Below are positions 31,776-43,077 of a stretch of DNA of 64,000 nt, piece after piece (the first letter of the stretch is position 1; each line of letters begins with the position of its first letter). Location of the stretch: positions 43,537,249-43,601,248 of the forward strand of contig OY294050.1 of the NCBI GenBank assembly GCA_958510825.1, written 5' to 3'. A program made the translations under genes and the position numbers. Source of the stretch: Brachypterus glaber (Eukaryota; Arthropoda; Insecta; Coleoptera; Kateretidae). The notes under the pieces were generated by a model, which had not been told where the DNA came from, ran no database searches, and was given only the letters and a program-made list of their open reading frames with translations.

Positions 31776-33366
31776 GGGGGGCTGGTGGGGAGCGCTCCGC
31801 TCCAAAAGAGCGCTGGTCAAATAAGCGCTGGACAAAACAGCGCGACCCAAAAGAGCGCTTGGACAAAATAGCGCGACCCAAAAGAGCGCTTGGACAAAAT
31901 AGCGCGACCCAAAAGAGCGCTTGGACGAAATAGCGCGACCCAAAAGAGCGCTTTGACAAAATAGCATTTTATAAACTACAATTATCGACTAACAAATAAC
32001 ATCTGTGGAACCTTGTTCTTTTTTAAGCTGTTCCACTAATTTAAAAAAGTAAGGGTGGTGGCAATCTACCATTTTTTTAAATGAATTATGCCATGCCTCC
32101 AAAGAATTGTTGGTTTTAGGTAAATCATTATTATTCACCCGTTCAAACATATTCCAAATTTTGATGGAAAATCTTGGAGAAATGTTGTAAAGTCTTTTTT
32201 CCACATAATTATTTTCCCAGTACTCCAACAATGGTTTCAATTCTTCTGGATATTCTTTCTCAATTATTTCAAGTGCAAATTGTACATCCCTTATGGGAAC
32301 AAAACTTAATGCAAGAAGCATTTTACATTTTACTCTTATATCCTCATCATTACAATATAATTCTGTTAGATGTTCTTGTTGAATATGACGCCATAAATTT
32401 TGCGCCAAATGGAAAAAACAACCCACAATGTGTGTTTCAGGAAAAACGGTATTAATTGCATTGATAGCTGCCACCTCATAGTCTGAAACAATGCTGGTTG
32501 AATTTAAATTTGGTTCAATTTCCATTAATGTTGAAAATAATCTTCTGTAGGTTTTTTCCTGTTTATTACATAATAAAGCATAAATTAAAAACTTTATTTC
32601 TAATGGGATCTGGGGCATGGTTGTGTTCCTTCGTAGGTTTTTTTTCTTTACCATGTTGAATAAGCCTTCCTTTACACCCTTTTAATGTACATCTCCATGT
32701 TATGGAATTTAAATGGTTCTTGTCCTTTCTATAGCGATATGAGTTTGTCTGTTTTATAAATTAAAATTGTTTAGTTCTTTTGAGAAAGGAAAAACTGATC
32801 CTTTTGCTGCTCCATAATTATAAAACCTTTGACATTGACATAAAATTTTTCAATAATTTCCCTAACGACAGGTTTTCATAGCTTTCTAAATTAATTGAGA
32901 GATTTTAAAAATTGAAATTTTTCTCTAGCTCTATTTTGTCCAAGCGCCCTTTATAGAGAGAAAATAATATTTTTAATAAAATTATGCTAATCAAAGGGGT
33001 ATTTTGTCCAAGCGCGATTTTCACCAAGCGCTATTTTGTCCCAACGCTCTGTATAGAAAGAATGTAGTTTTTTGTAATATAGTTAGGCAAAATCAAAGTA
33101 AAATAATCATTTTAAAAAGCACTATTTTGGGACGCAAACTTTTATCAAGCTTTATTGATTGATTTTTTTATTTTGTTTCTTATTTTGATTTTTTTTATTT
33201 TATCCAAGCACTATTTTCAGACGCGCTATGTTGTCCTAGCGCTCATTTAACCAGCGCTGTTTTGTCCTAGCGCTTATTTGACCAGCGCTGTTTTGACCTA
33301 GCGCTCTTTTGTACGCGCTATTTTGGGACACGCTATTTTGACCAGCGCTATTTTTTCCCAGAGCCT
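31776..33366. mobile_element. Motif-array element, family D, carrying a MULE transposase remnant
   Basis: The left array (about 31,790-31,970) is a 31-bp repeat, GCGCGACCCAAAAGAGCGCT plus TGGACAAAATA, in four near-perfect units with looser units outside. The right array (about 32,935-33,366) has the same motif reversed (CCAAGCGCTATTTTGTCC, CTAGCGCTCTTTTG), more degenerate and interspersed with A+T-rich sequence. The two arrays bracket the transposase pseudogene at 31,989-32,790 on the minus strand. Boundaries are approximate because no clean target duplication was found. The frames at 31,693-31,967 (SKRSFGSRYFVQALFW repeats) are translations of the left array. Confidence 0.82.
31989..32790 (-). 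pseudogene. FLYWCH zinc finger + MULE (Phantom-type) transposase, internally deleted
   Basis: Mutator-like transposase remnant, read leftward. At about 32,745-32,630, in one frame, is a FLYWCH-type zinc finger: SYRYRKDKNHLNSITWRCTL, KGCKGRLIQ, then HNHAPDP, so both cysteines and the H-x-H pair are visible. The frame then switches near 32,600, straight into FLIYALLCNKQEKTYRRLFS, LNSTSIVSDYEVAAINAI (second catalytic Asp region), HIVGCFFHLAQNLWRHIQ (the CxxH signature of MULEs) and NNSLEAWHNSFK (catalytic Glu region), with a stop at 31,989. The roughly 150 residues that should hold the first catalytic Asp are missing. It cannot be active. FLYWCH plus MULE is the architecture of animal Phantom elements. 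Confidence 0.88.
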
Positions 33367-34347
33367 TATGAAACATAATTATAGTGTCGTAGTATAGTAG
33401 TTTTTTAAAATTTTAATGTAGGTATAAAGATTTATCATAATGAAGTGAAAATTACGCAACATCAGAAGGTCAAAACTAGAGATACTTATGTTTACACCAG
33501 AAGCAGTATCGCGTACGTTTATGTAAACAAACAAACAAAAAGATGACACCTTCATAAACATTGGTCTGAAATAACTTCTTGTGGTAAAAGTTCTTTGTTC
33601 AGAAACTAGCTGTGAGCTGCGTGTTAGTTTAATTTAAACTCGGTTCATTATCCAGTAATTTAACTGAAAAAAATATAAATCCTAATCGGACCCTAATTAC
33701 CATTAAGTCTCTTTACTTTACGCTAAAAGCGAAATCTCTATAGTAAAAAGGAGCAGTTAATAGAATGAATATTGATTTTTTTTTATCTAAGATGTTATTG
33801 GACAGTAATTACTATTAGGATCTATTAATCTATTTTGCCCTACCTTATTTTAAAAGGTAAATTTACCTTCAATAGGGTGATTTTATGGGACCTTACCATC
33901 TGCTAAAGAAAAATTAACTATAAAAATTAATAATAATTAATATTATTTAACATGAATCAGAAAACAAAAGTTTTGGGTTAATTTTGGCACTTTTTATTCG
34001 TAACTTCTCAGTACAGTTTACGTTTCATCATATATTAGGACTTTCTCAAAAGCTGAAATACAACGGCATAATTTATTACTTAAGTTATATAAAAAATACA
34101 AAAAAAAAATGTTTAAAAAATTAGTGAACCTAACCTCAAAAACTTACCAGCTAATTTGTGAACATTCTATATATTCGGAACATATCATGGAACTCATTAG
34201 ACAATTAAAATTATAGTTACATTTAGAAACAGTTATAAGTACATTTCCCGATCAATTAGATCGAAATTTTATCAATAAAAAATACACTGCCCAGTAAAAG
34301 AGCTTTCCCATTTTTCACATCCGCCCGTAAAATGGATTTTTTATTAT
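33367..34347. other. A+T-rich stretch, nothing recognised
   Basis: Short frames (33,379-33,561; 34,256-34,495) lack domains. No inverted repeats noticed. Confidence 0.4.
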
Positions 34348-34790
34348 CAGATTCACTTTCAGCAACCATAAAAACCTTAATATACCAATTTTCACGAAAA
34401 CTACCCTCTGCTCCTTTAGGGGTAAAGTTAGAATTTTTTATAATCAGATTCACTTTCAACAACTTCAAAAACCCCAATATAACAATTTTCACCAAAACTA
34501 CCCCTCACTCCTCAGGGGGTGGATTTAGATAAATTTTGTTTCAGATTCACTTTCAGCTCAAAATCCCCAATACACCAGTTTTCAAAAAAACTACCCCCAC
34601 CCCTCAGGGGGTGAAATTAGAAAAAAAGTATTATCAGATTCATATTCGTCGACCCCAAAAACCCCTATATACCAATTTTGAAGAAAATATTAATAATATT
34701 AAAAAATATTTACCCCCTCGGGGGTGAAATTAAAAAAGGTTCAATTTCAGCAACCTTGAAAACCCATATATAGCAATTTTCAAATTTTTC
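34348..34790. repeat. Degenerate 97-bp minisatellite, about 4.5 units
   Basis: Units start with CAGATTCACTTTCAGCAACC-like sequence at 34,348, 34,445, 34,542, 34,635 and about 34,741 (spacing 97, 97, 93 and 106). Each runs through CCCCAATATACCAATTTTCA, ACTACCCC, and CTC(A)GGGGGTGAAATTAGA. The small ORFs here are translations of the repeat. Confidence 0.85.
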
Positions 34791-35160
34791 TAAAAAAATG
34801 CCGCACCTCAATGTTTACCAAAAACAATCCCGAGCGAAAACTTTTGGTAACATACCTGTATGCCGAATTTCAAGTCTCTAGCTTAAAGCGTTCTTAAGTT
34901 ATCGTGCCCACAAGATTACCCGGACAGACCGATCGACCGACTGACCGATCGACAATTTTTTTTTTGCTCGAAATTGATTTATATCGACATAAAACGTCAT
35001 AAAACGCAAAAATACACAAAAAAAATTGAAAATTTTTGCACGAATACAAGGCTTTCCGAAATTTTGAAAATTTTCAAAATGGGAAAGCAATTATACAAAA
35101 GTGCTGTCGGGAGGTTGTTCCAGTTACAAATCAGAATCAAAAATTATTACTAAAACAACA
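34791..35160. other. Trailing segment with GATCGACC-type tetranucleotide tract
   Basis: TTCTTAAGTTATCGTGCCCA is followed by an imperfect GACCGATC/GACTGACC tract (34,918-34,952). The same layout (TTCTTGAGTTATCGTGTCTA then an ACAGACGG tract) occurs at 49,430-49,523. Otherwise featureless. Confidence 0.45.
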
Positions 35161-35235
35161 AGGGTTGTTCCAATGGCAATTCAAAAGTATACAAAACTAT
35201 TACTACTACTATTGAATTGCCATTGGAACAGCCCT
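35161..35235. mobile_element. Minimal foldback, 75 bp
   Basis: AGGGTTGTTCCAATGGCAAT plus TCAA pairs with TTGA plus ATTGCCATTGGAACAGCCCT, giving 24-bp arms with one mismatch and a 27-bp loop. A related half (GGAGGTTGTTCCAGTTACAA) lies just upstream at 35,110. Confidence 0.8.
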
Positions 35236-35450
35236 CAATAAATTATTATTGCTATAGGTGAAGAAAATTGATTTCACAGTCTGAAAACATGATAAATAAT
35301 GGTATGTTCTAAAGCTGGTAGTGAAAAAACTATTTTTTTATGTATATTAAAGTGTTTCCACCTTATTTAAATAATAAAATAATTTTGGACACTTTGTTTT
35401 CATTTTGGGACACAGTGCGACGTTTTTAAATAGACAAGGCGGCATAAGTA
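35236..35450. other. Short A+T-rich spacer
   Basis: Nothing recognised. Confidence 0.4.
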
Positions 35451-36147
35451 TTTTTCTACGACTGCTTTAGAATGTAAGCAAATACACACTTTTTAAACAC
35501 AATCCATTCTAGCTCTAGATACGGTATGAATATTCCGTATCAAGTGTTAGAATGAGCACATGTAGTGCCCTCTCTTGTTTATAAAAGTAAAGAAAACTGT
35601 AGCAAAATTATCAAAAATATATATATATTTTACCATGAAATATTGAATAATTTAATGCAATTTAAAGTTTTGCGTTAAAATTACATAGTTTATTAGTTTT
35701 TCTTAATATTTGACCAGTTTTTTATCAATTTAGTTCAAAAAATTAATACTGCTCCATCTAATGTTAAATATTTAAACCTGATATCTGTCACAAAAATCTG
35801 ACGTAACCTTCAATTTTTGCATTATAATTTGTAAATATGTGCTAAAATTAAATAAAAATCTGTTTTAGGTACTGATTTGATAACATTTTTAAATAACATT
35901 AATTGCTTTATTTAAAAATATGTGTTTTGTTGCATTTACAGTGTCGAGTCACAAAAAAACATTGTTTTTAACCTTGTCCGCAGTTTAAAGCCATACAGTG
36001 TTTCATATTTGCAGTCGAAGAAAAAGTATAGTCTACAACACGTATGGAATAGTTACTCCGCGCTCGCGGGACCGTCATACTCGCCTGCCGGCTCGTATGA
36101 AAAACTTTCCGCTCGCGCGGAATATTGTCTATTCAATACTAGTTATA
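35451..36147 (+). repeat. 0.7-kb dispersed repeat, copy C
   Basis: Full-length match to copies A (11,809) and B (26,349). The hairpin lies at about 36,040-36,140. The frame at 35,922-36,269 crosses this repeat; the same peptide stretches appear in copies A and B (SKKKYSLQHVWNS...ALAGPSYSP), but they are not conserved as a long ORF. Confidence 0.85.
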
Positions 36148-36887
36148 GATTAGACTATTCTACTAACTCACTTTTAAAAGTAAATAATTTGTTAATATTT
36201 GTGAAAATTCATTTAAACAATGAGATAATAAATTCTGGTAATATAAACTTGGCGAACAAGAGCTTTTAGTTTACGTATGTATTTATTTGCCAACGTTGGT
36301 TTTAAAAACCATTAAATAAACAGTAAATTGTGCTTGGCAGTGGAAAAAGGAAAATTCTGAATTATTGTTTTTAAATGCATAAGTAATACTTATTAAGAAT
36401 GTTGTGACATATACTTTAACAGATGTTTGGGCAGTTCTAATTGTTTTTATGATTTAAATTCACAAAATACTAGTCCGGATGTTTGCATCTGTTGTTTTAG
36501 TGATATTTTGACACATGTTTGGGTAGTTATAAATTATGTTTTTGTTTAATAAGTGACTATCTCTAACTTTTAACATAAAATTATTTCAAACTCCGCATTT
36601 TCAATGGTTTAATAATTTTAAGTGTTCATGGAAATAATTATAATTATTTCTGTGAATATTCGCTTCAAAATTTAAATGAAACTAGATGAAACGTTGCAAG
36701 CACCCTGTCAAAACATCGGCACTATTGTACACTAGAGCCATCTAGTTTGCAAATTTCAAACTAGGTGCTTTGTTTGATTTTAAATTCTGTATCTTTAAAT
36801 AAATTCTAGCAAAAAACTGTATATAACATTTTTTATAGGGCTTAAAAAGAGCTTTTATTTAAAATATAATTTTTTGAAATCGGGTTA
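36148..36887. other. A+T-rich stretch, nothing recognised
   Basis: No ORF with a domain and no inverted repeats noticed. Confidence 0.4.
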
Positions 36888-38846
36888 TACACGGTACTCT
36901 TGAATGATCAATGGGTTGAACTAACGTGGCAAAAAAATCTGACCATGGAACATGGTAGTAGAAAGTTCACTTGTTATAGAACCATCGACAGCCAAATCCC
37001 AAAAACTTGTTTTTGGAAAATAAATAGTCTGCAGAATTCATGGTCAATATAAACTTAAAGTGTACATTATGTTGCTTGATTTTGGTAGTATTTCTCGTGC
37101 TGATTCCGAATATGTTTTAAGTTACTCTCTATCTTTTTCCATTTTTGAGAAAAAAGCTTATAAAAATCACAAAAAATATTTTTTCGCATGTTTTAATGTA
37201 GCCTAGACATTTTGTAATAAGACGATAAAATAACTTTCTTGGCTTAAATTGTAGTCCGATTCTCGTTCTGTATAGTTCCGAAGGAATATCTTGGATTTTT
37301 TTTTCTTTTGGTAAATCTAAATACATATTTAAACACCCTTGAAATCGCGTTTTTATTAAAATACTTTTTTTTGTTAATCAGTGTCATTACAGATGTTTCA
37401 GATTTGATGGATTTGTCCAACACAGAGGCGCGTTAATAATTTTTACCGAATACTTGAGAATGTTAATAATACTATTAACCTACCTATTACTAGCTTGTTA
37501 TAAATTGACTTATTTGTCAGAAATAATGTTATAACAATAAATGTTGAATTTTGATGAAGGCTTTTATTTTTTACCTTCAGTATTATTTACATATATGTAA
37601 GTATTTTGAACTTAATAATTATATATTTGATTTAAGAGTGATATTTTGCCAAAAAGAATTTATATTACGGTTATATAAAATAAATAATTGCTTCTATACT
37701 GATAACTTTTAAATTTATCTTAGATAATGAGCGACCACGAAAATAATAGAAAAAAAGTTTGTGCTGCCTGCGGCGTGAAAATTTCATTTAAAAAATGTAA
37801 AGAAGTCCATTTTTGGATAACTAAAAAATTGGAAGACCTTATGAAAATACATATTAATGAACACTATGATGTTAACAATTGGAGGTTCCCAGTATCAATT
37901 TGTGTTTCTTGTCGTCATCTTATTATTTTGTTTTATTTAGATGAATAAACCTATGTTTTACATAAGGGCATTTTTATTTTATTTTGTTTAGACATAATAT
38001 GCTATATGCTTAAGCTTTAATTATCATGTATTAGAAAAAAAACAAGCAGCCGTTTTTAAATTCATAAGCATATAAATCTAATTCCTTTAATTTTTACTTA
38101 TTTTTTATACAGAAAATGAAAGAAGGTAGTTCAGAATTTGATAAAAAAACGTGTATATTGTAAAAAACTTTTGATCTGAGGTAAATTGTTGATGAGTTTT
38201 TAATTTAATTTAAAAACCATCGTTCAATACTTCACACTGTGAAGTCTATAATAATAAATGTTTTTGTCTGGGCAAAATATAGAAAATAACTTTAGGAACG
38301 TCTATGTACACATCTGACAATTACTTTTCAAAGTGAAAGATATATTATGAACACTATGTAACAAAATAATTAATTTTTTAATTTAAACACGTTTATAATA
38401 AAATTTTAAAAATTTTCACAAAAATGTTAGACGAGATGTTCCTTTATAATAATACAGAACGAGAATCGGACAATAATTTAGGCTAAGAAAGTTATTTTAT
38501 TGTCTTATAGCAAAATGTCTAGGCTACATTAAAACATGCGAAAAAATAATTTTTGTGGTTTTTATACGCTTTTCTCTCAAAAAGGGAAAAAGATAGAGAG
38601 TAACTTAAAACATATTCGGAATCAGCACGAGAATTACTACCAAAATCAAGCAACATAATGTACACTTTAAGTTTGTTTTGACCATGAACTCTGCAGATGG
38701 TTATTTAACATTATTTTCCAAAAACAAGTTTTTGGGATTTGGCTGTCGGTGATTCTATAACAAGTGAACCTTCTACTACCATGTTCCATGGTCAGATTTT
38801 TTTGCCACGTTAGTTCATCCTATTGATCATTCAAGAGTACCTTGTA
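36888..38846. mobile_element. Long foldback element, TA-flanked, with a small internal ORF
   Basis: 1,959 bp with TA at 36,886-36,887 and 38,847-38,848. Arms of about 450 bp start at TACACGGTACTCTTGAATGA (left) and end at TCATTCAAGAGTACCTTGTA (right). They continue through AACTAACGTGGCAAAAAAAT, CATGGAACATGGTAGTAGAA and CTCGTGCTGATTCCGAATAT with their inverses. The unique centre (37,350-38,440) holds the 73-codon ORF at 37,727-37,948. TA duplication and TAC... ends suggest a Tc1/mariner-type foldback. Confidence 0.83.
37727..37948 (+). CDS. Small hypothetical protein with two CxxC pairs, inside a foldback
   Basis: 73 codons, ATG start to TAA. Cys-Ala-Ala-Cys lies near residues 13-16 and Cys-Val-Ser-Cys near residues 62-65. 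The spacing and the flanking aliphatic/charged residues (VCAACGVKISFKKC...FPVSICVSCRHLI) look like a four-cysteine zinc-binding fold. Downstream, AATAAA at about 37,945 overlaps the stop region. It is the only ORF in the unique centre of the 36,888-38,846 foldback. It could be a fragment of a captured host gene's first exon, the remnant of an element-encoded protein, or chance. I do not recognise the family. It is too short to be a transposase. Expression is unknown. Confidence 0.4.
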   Translation: MSDHENNRKKVCAACGVKISFKKCKEVHFWITKKLEDLMKIHINEHYDVNNWRFPVSICVSCRHLIILFYLDE

Positions 38847-38848
38847 TA

Positions 38849-39440
38849 AATATGTGAGATATGCTAAAAAAAACTTATACTGCTTTAAACGTCAATATCT
38901 AGAAAACAATGCGTTTTAAGAAAACGTTGTTTATAACATTTTTTGACCAATTTAAAATTATCTTTTATATAAGTGCTAAATTAACCAAATACAATAATAA
39001 TTGCCTTAATAATAAACAAAAAACGCTAAAAATAGGAGTTTTACCCTATTTTCACCCCCTCTCCCCTAATCGTTTACCCCCAAAATCTAATCAGCTCTTC
39101 GGAATACGATAAGAAACAATATGCAAAAAACCGCAAGTCGATATCTCATGTAGAAATGGAGTTAGAGAGTTTACACCCAGACAGACAGACGGACGCAAAT
39201 TTTTTTTTACTGATTGCGACTCAGAATGGTAGCACTAAGTGCCGATGTAAACAGGCCGTGAAAATATGTAGGTAATGCTTAGTATTCCATAATATACTCT
39301 TCACAGTGGATTTTATATTATTTTTTAACGAAATACTTCCCAAAATGTCACTTCTGCTGTAAACTGTGGAGTTCTAGGGATGATAATTAGTCTAAGGTAA
39401 AAAATCACCTTTGTTAAAAAATTGAATAATTTGAAATTGT
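38849..39440. other. Unannotated stretch with a GACAGACAGACGG tract
   Basis: CCCAGACAGACAGACGGACG at about 39,176-39,195 resembles the tetranucleotide tracts at 34,918 and 49,467. Nothing else recognised. Confidence 0.4.
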
Positions 39441-39978
39441 CAGTAGTAATATCATAAGTGCATGTTGAATTATCGATAATTTTTTTACTGTATCAAAAAA
39501 ATATTTTGCTTGGCAATTGTTTAAGTGCATTTTTCGTGTTACAAAATTCCGAGACCACAGGTCGAGGAATTTTGATGAAAAATGCACGAAAAAAAATTCC
39601 TTAAGCTAAATGTTTTTTTATATACAATAAAAAAATTACATATAATTCAACATGCATGGTATTTTGAAAGACTATTTCACAAACAAAATAAGGAAGTATA
39701 TAATTTTACCATGTTTAATGTTGTTTCATATTTAAATTAAAAACAACAATATTACTTTACAAATATATTTAAAAATTTAAATCTCAAATTTACCGCGCTT
39801 TTAGAAACCACGATGTTCACTTGTTCGCGAATGTTGCCAAGTCTAAACTTTGCTTGAGGGATATTTTATGCTTGAGATTATTCCAATACAATAGTTGTTA
39901 TCATATATTTTAGCATTTAAATAAAGATCATTGCTGTTTTTGTTTAAAAAGTTTAGTTTTCAACTAAAAAGAAATAAC
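39441..39978. repeat. Repeat shared with the tandem unit (46,805-47,171), with a longer internal MITE
   Basis: CAGTAGTAATATCATAAGTG, GAAAGACTATTTCACAAACA, ATAAGGAAGTATATAATTTT and GTTGCCAAGTCTAAACTTTG are common to both. Both contain a small element with inverted ends (GTGCATGTTGAATTATCGAT and TAATTCAACATGCA). It is longer here (about 39,458-39,655) and internally deleted in the tandem unit. Confidence 0.75.
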
Positions 39979-40266
39979 TATTTATAGCCAATGTAAAATT
40001 ATATAAAACACCAAAGTTTCGTTTATATCGAACGCAGATTAATCTTATTTTTTGGTGGTGGCCTTAAAAGAAACTCACCCGGTATACTTAGAGTTATACT
40101 TAGATGATAATTAAGAGGCTTGGTATTTTTTATTTCTTTGTTTGATGGAGCTTCTTCGATCCCAACTCAATTATGAATATTGAATCATAAAGGAAGGCAA
40201 TTTTTATTGAATTACACCCATATAAAAACGGGCAGAAGCGGCTTAAAGGCCTTGCCTGGTATTTCG
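39979..40266. other. Unannotated spacer
   Basis: Nothing recognised. Confidence 0.35.
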
Positions 40267-41417
40267 TTGGAATCTATACCCTGGCCTAGCTAGAGTCACT
40301 CAATCTAGCGGCGTCAGCAATTTATGGAAAAATTTCGGATTTAATGTTTGTTGTATTTTTTAGGTTTAAAATAATGGGTTCATTTAAATTTAAAATTCTA
40401 AGAACGAATATTATTTTGATATATTTTATAGTCATTTCTTCTCTTTTCCACTGCAAGTAACCAAGCCACAATTTTAACACGGTAAAACATAACCTAAACA
40501 CAAAATTTTGTAGAAAATTAAACTTTAAACCGACGTTCACAATTGCACGGCAAACGTCAAGAGATAGACTTTTGTCTGCTGCCAACCCAAAAGAAAAAAA
40601 AGTAGAGACCTCTTATGGGCCTATAAGAACACGCAAAATGCGTGTGGTTATGAGATAAGAGTCGCAAAATAGAAAAAACTACTAAAATATAAAATTTACT
40701 CAATTTTGGGCGAAACTGGGCAAAAATCGTTCATTGGAATCTATGCCCCCGGCTTAGCTCAATCTAGCGGCGTCAGCAATTTATGGAAAAATTTCGGATT
40801 TAATGTTTGTTGTATTTTTTAGGTTTAAAATAATGGGTTTATTTAACCGAAAACATGTAATAGTATATTAAAGTACTAGTTTCATAACATACGTTTTTAG
40901 CGCACGAGTACAGGTTTAGAAAACGAGCCGCTTGCGGTGAGTTTTCTAAAGTACTAGTGCGCTAAAAACGTGTTATGAAACGAGTGCTTTATACAATTTT
41001 TTCTATTTTGCTCTAAAATTTAAAAAAACTTACATTTTAATTGATGACTGATTTAGGGATTTTTGTTTCATGTTTAAAATTCTAAGAACGAATATTATTT
41101 TGATGTATTTTATAGTCATTTCTTCTCTTTTCCACTGCAAGTAACCAAGCCACAATTTTAACACGGTAAAACATAACCTAAACACAAAATTTTGTAGAAA
41201 ATTAAACTTTAAACCGACGTTCACAATTGCACGGCAAACGTCAAGAGATAGACTTTTGTCTGCTGCCAACCCAAAAGAAACAAAAGTAGAGACCTCTTAT
41301 GGGCCTATAAGAACACGCAAAATGCGTGTGATTATGAGATAAGAGTCGCAAAATAGAAAAAACTACTAAAATATAAAATTTACTCAATTTTGGGCGAAAC
41401 TGGGCAAAAATCGTTCA
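40267..41417. repeat. Local tandem duplication, 467-bp unit; second copy has a 0.22-kb insertion
   Basis: Unit 1 is 40,267-40,733. Unit 2 is 40,734-41,417. A third unit starts at 41,418 and breaks off. TTGGAATCTATGCCC opens units 2 and 3, and a close variant opens unit 1. Unit 2 is interrupted at about 40,845-41,069. The insertion carries an inverted repeat (TTTCATAACATACGTTTTTA with TAAAAACGTGTTATGAAA, and AGCGCACGAGTAC with GTACTAGTGCGCT). The frames starting MAADKSLSLDVC occur in both units only because the DNA is duplicated. Confidence 0.88.
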
Positions 41418-41500
41418 TTGGAATCTATGCCCGGCTCTATCTAGCTGCGTCAGCTGCACACAGAAAAATTTTGTTTTAAATTAACTATATATGATTTGTA

Positions 41501-42190
41501 TACCGGGTGTCTCAACTCTATTTGTCCAGCGATTTTCTCGAAAACTAAAAGAGATAATCAAGTTCTGCGAAAACCACCCTAAATTAGATAACTTAAACTA
41601 TCTTTTAGCATATTTGATGCTTTCAGCTCTTAAAATGTGGACAGGGGGGCATGGGGGGGATTTTTTTTTAATGAAAAGGGGTCGTGTGATACATCATTTT
41701 AAAGGAAATTCTCTATAGGACTGTATATTTTTTAATTTTTTAAACAATTTTTTTAAGGTTTTAATTTTTTAATTTTTTGTGCTAAAAAATGCGATTTTTG
41801 AAGTTTTTTTTTTTGTAAATTTTTATTTATGTCAATTAAAATTAGTTTAATTATAATTTACGTTTTTTCATCATGAAATTAGTAATTTTTAAAAAATTGT
41901 CTTATTTTTTAGAGAAATTTTATTTTAAACCAAAAAAAAAATTTTTGAAAAAAATTAAAAAATATACAGTTAATTTTATAAGCTATAAAATGATGTATCG
42001 CACAACCCCCTTTCCATTAAAAAAAATGTCCCTCTAAGCCCCCCCTGCCCACATTTCAAGAGCTGAAAGTATCCAATATATGCTAAAAGATAGTTTAAGT
42101 TGTCTTATTTAAGATGGTTTTCACAGAACTTGATTATCTCTTTTAGTTTACGAGAAAGTCGCTGGGTAAATAGAGTTGGGACACCCAGTA
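41501..42190. mobile_element. TA-flanked foldback MITE, TACCGGGTGTC ends
   Basis: 690 bp. TA at 41,499-41,500 and 42,191-42,192. Left end TACCGGGTGTCTCAACTCTA; right end TAGAGTTGGGACACCCAGTA. Arms of about 300 bp include AACTTAAACTATCTTTTAGC and GAAAGTATCCAATATATGC. The interior closely resembles that of the element at 50,708-51,427, although the outer 50 bp differ. Confidence 0.82.
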
Positions 42191-43077
42191 TATCCTAACT
42201 TAAAGAATGTAATAATTTGAATAAAGCAACTTTTTTGTCAATCTAATGTTATTTTTGGAGGACAAAAATTATAAAATTAAGAAAACGCAAAAAATGAATA
42301 TTTTAATATGGAAAAAAATGAAAATTTTAATTTCAAACTAATAAAGAATAATAACGTGATAAACGTAAAAGAAAGATCAAAAGATGGTGCTCATTGACAC
42401 ATTATGTAATTTTTTAGATTAGTCAAAAAAATTTATTTTTTTAAATTTGTTATTGTTAAAAATCCACTTCTATCTTTTAAAATATCAGGCCGTGTACATT
42501 CATTGCAATTTAATATAGGAATGTCTCGTTATTTGACTGGACTAGTAGCCTTTAACTGTTATTTTTGACTTGGTTATAGTCTGGAGACGGCGGCTAAAGC
42601 CGCCGCAAGATAAAGTGACTCTGGGCCTAGCTAGCTGAATAGCGTTCTTATCATCCCTTTTTGTCCTGATTCAGGAAAATCGATCGAAACACGTAGGGAT
42701 GTCAGACAATATATTTTAGACTTTATTGATCCAGACTTTTTTACTAAATTCGGCTCAGTTTAATTTTATAAAAACATTTATTCGATAGTCTCAAACTTTA
42801 TATATTGTTTTTCTATATTTTACTTCAAAACTATCGCTATAAAGCAAATTATAAAAGAATATACATTTTAAACAGAGAGAATATTTTAAAAATATTATTA
42901 CAAATTGTTTTTGTGTCGATATTGAGGAATTTAATTTTTTTTTTGGTATTGCATACTACATAAAAATTTTATACATTATGCAATTGTTTGGACTTTTTAA
43001 ACTTGCAAATATAAATATTTTAAGCCAAAAATCCGTATTTTAAATACGAAATATTAGTAGTGAATTAGAGAAGTATA
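42191..43077. other. A+T-rich stretch with one GC hairpin
   Basis: 42,588-42,605 is a perfect hairpin (CGGCGGCT-AA-AGCCGCCG). The rest holds nothing I recognise. Confidence 0.45.

Noticed and set aside
31693..31967. Frames with repeated SKRSFGSRYFVQALFW
   Set aside because: Translation of the 31-bp repeats of the family D left array, present in two frames; not a repeat protein.
32174..32455. 93-codon plus-strand frame
   Set aside because: Antisense shadow of the MULE transposase remnant.
40322..41269. Two identical frames beginning MAADKSLSLDVC as a possible duplicated gene
   Set aside because: They are identical only because the DNA is tandemly duplicated. The C-terminal ends diverge at the insertion, and no domain is recognisable.
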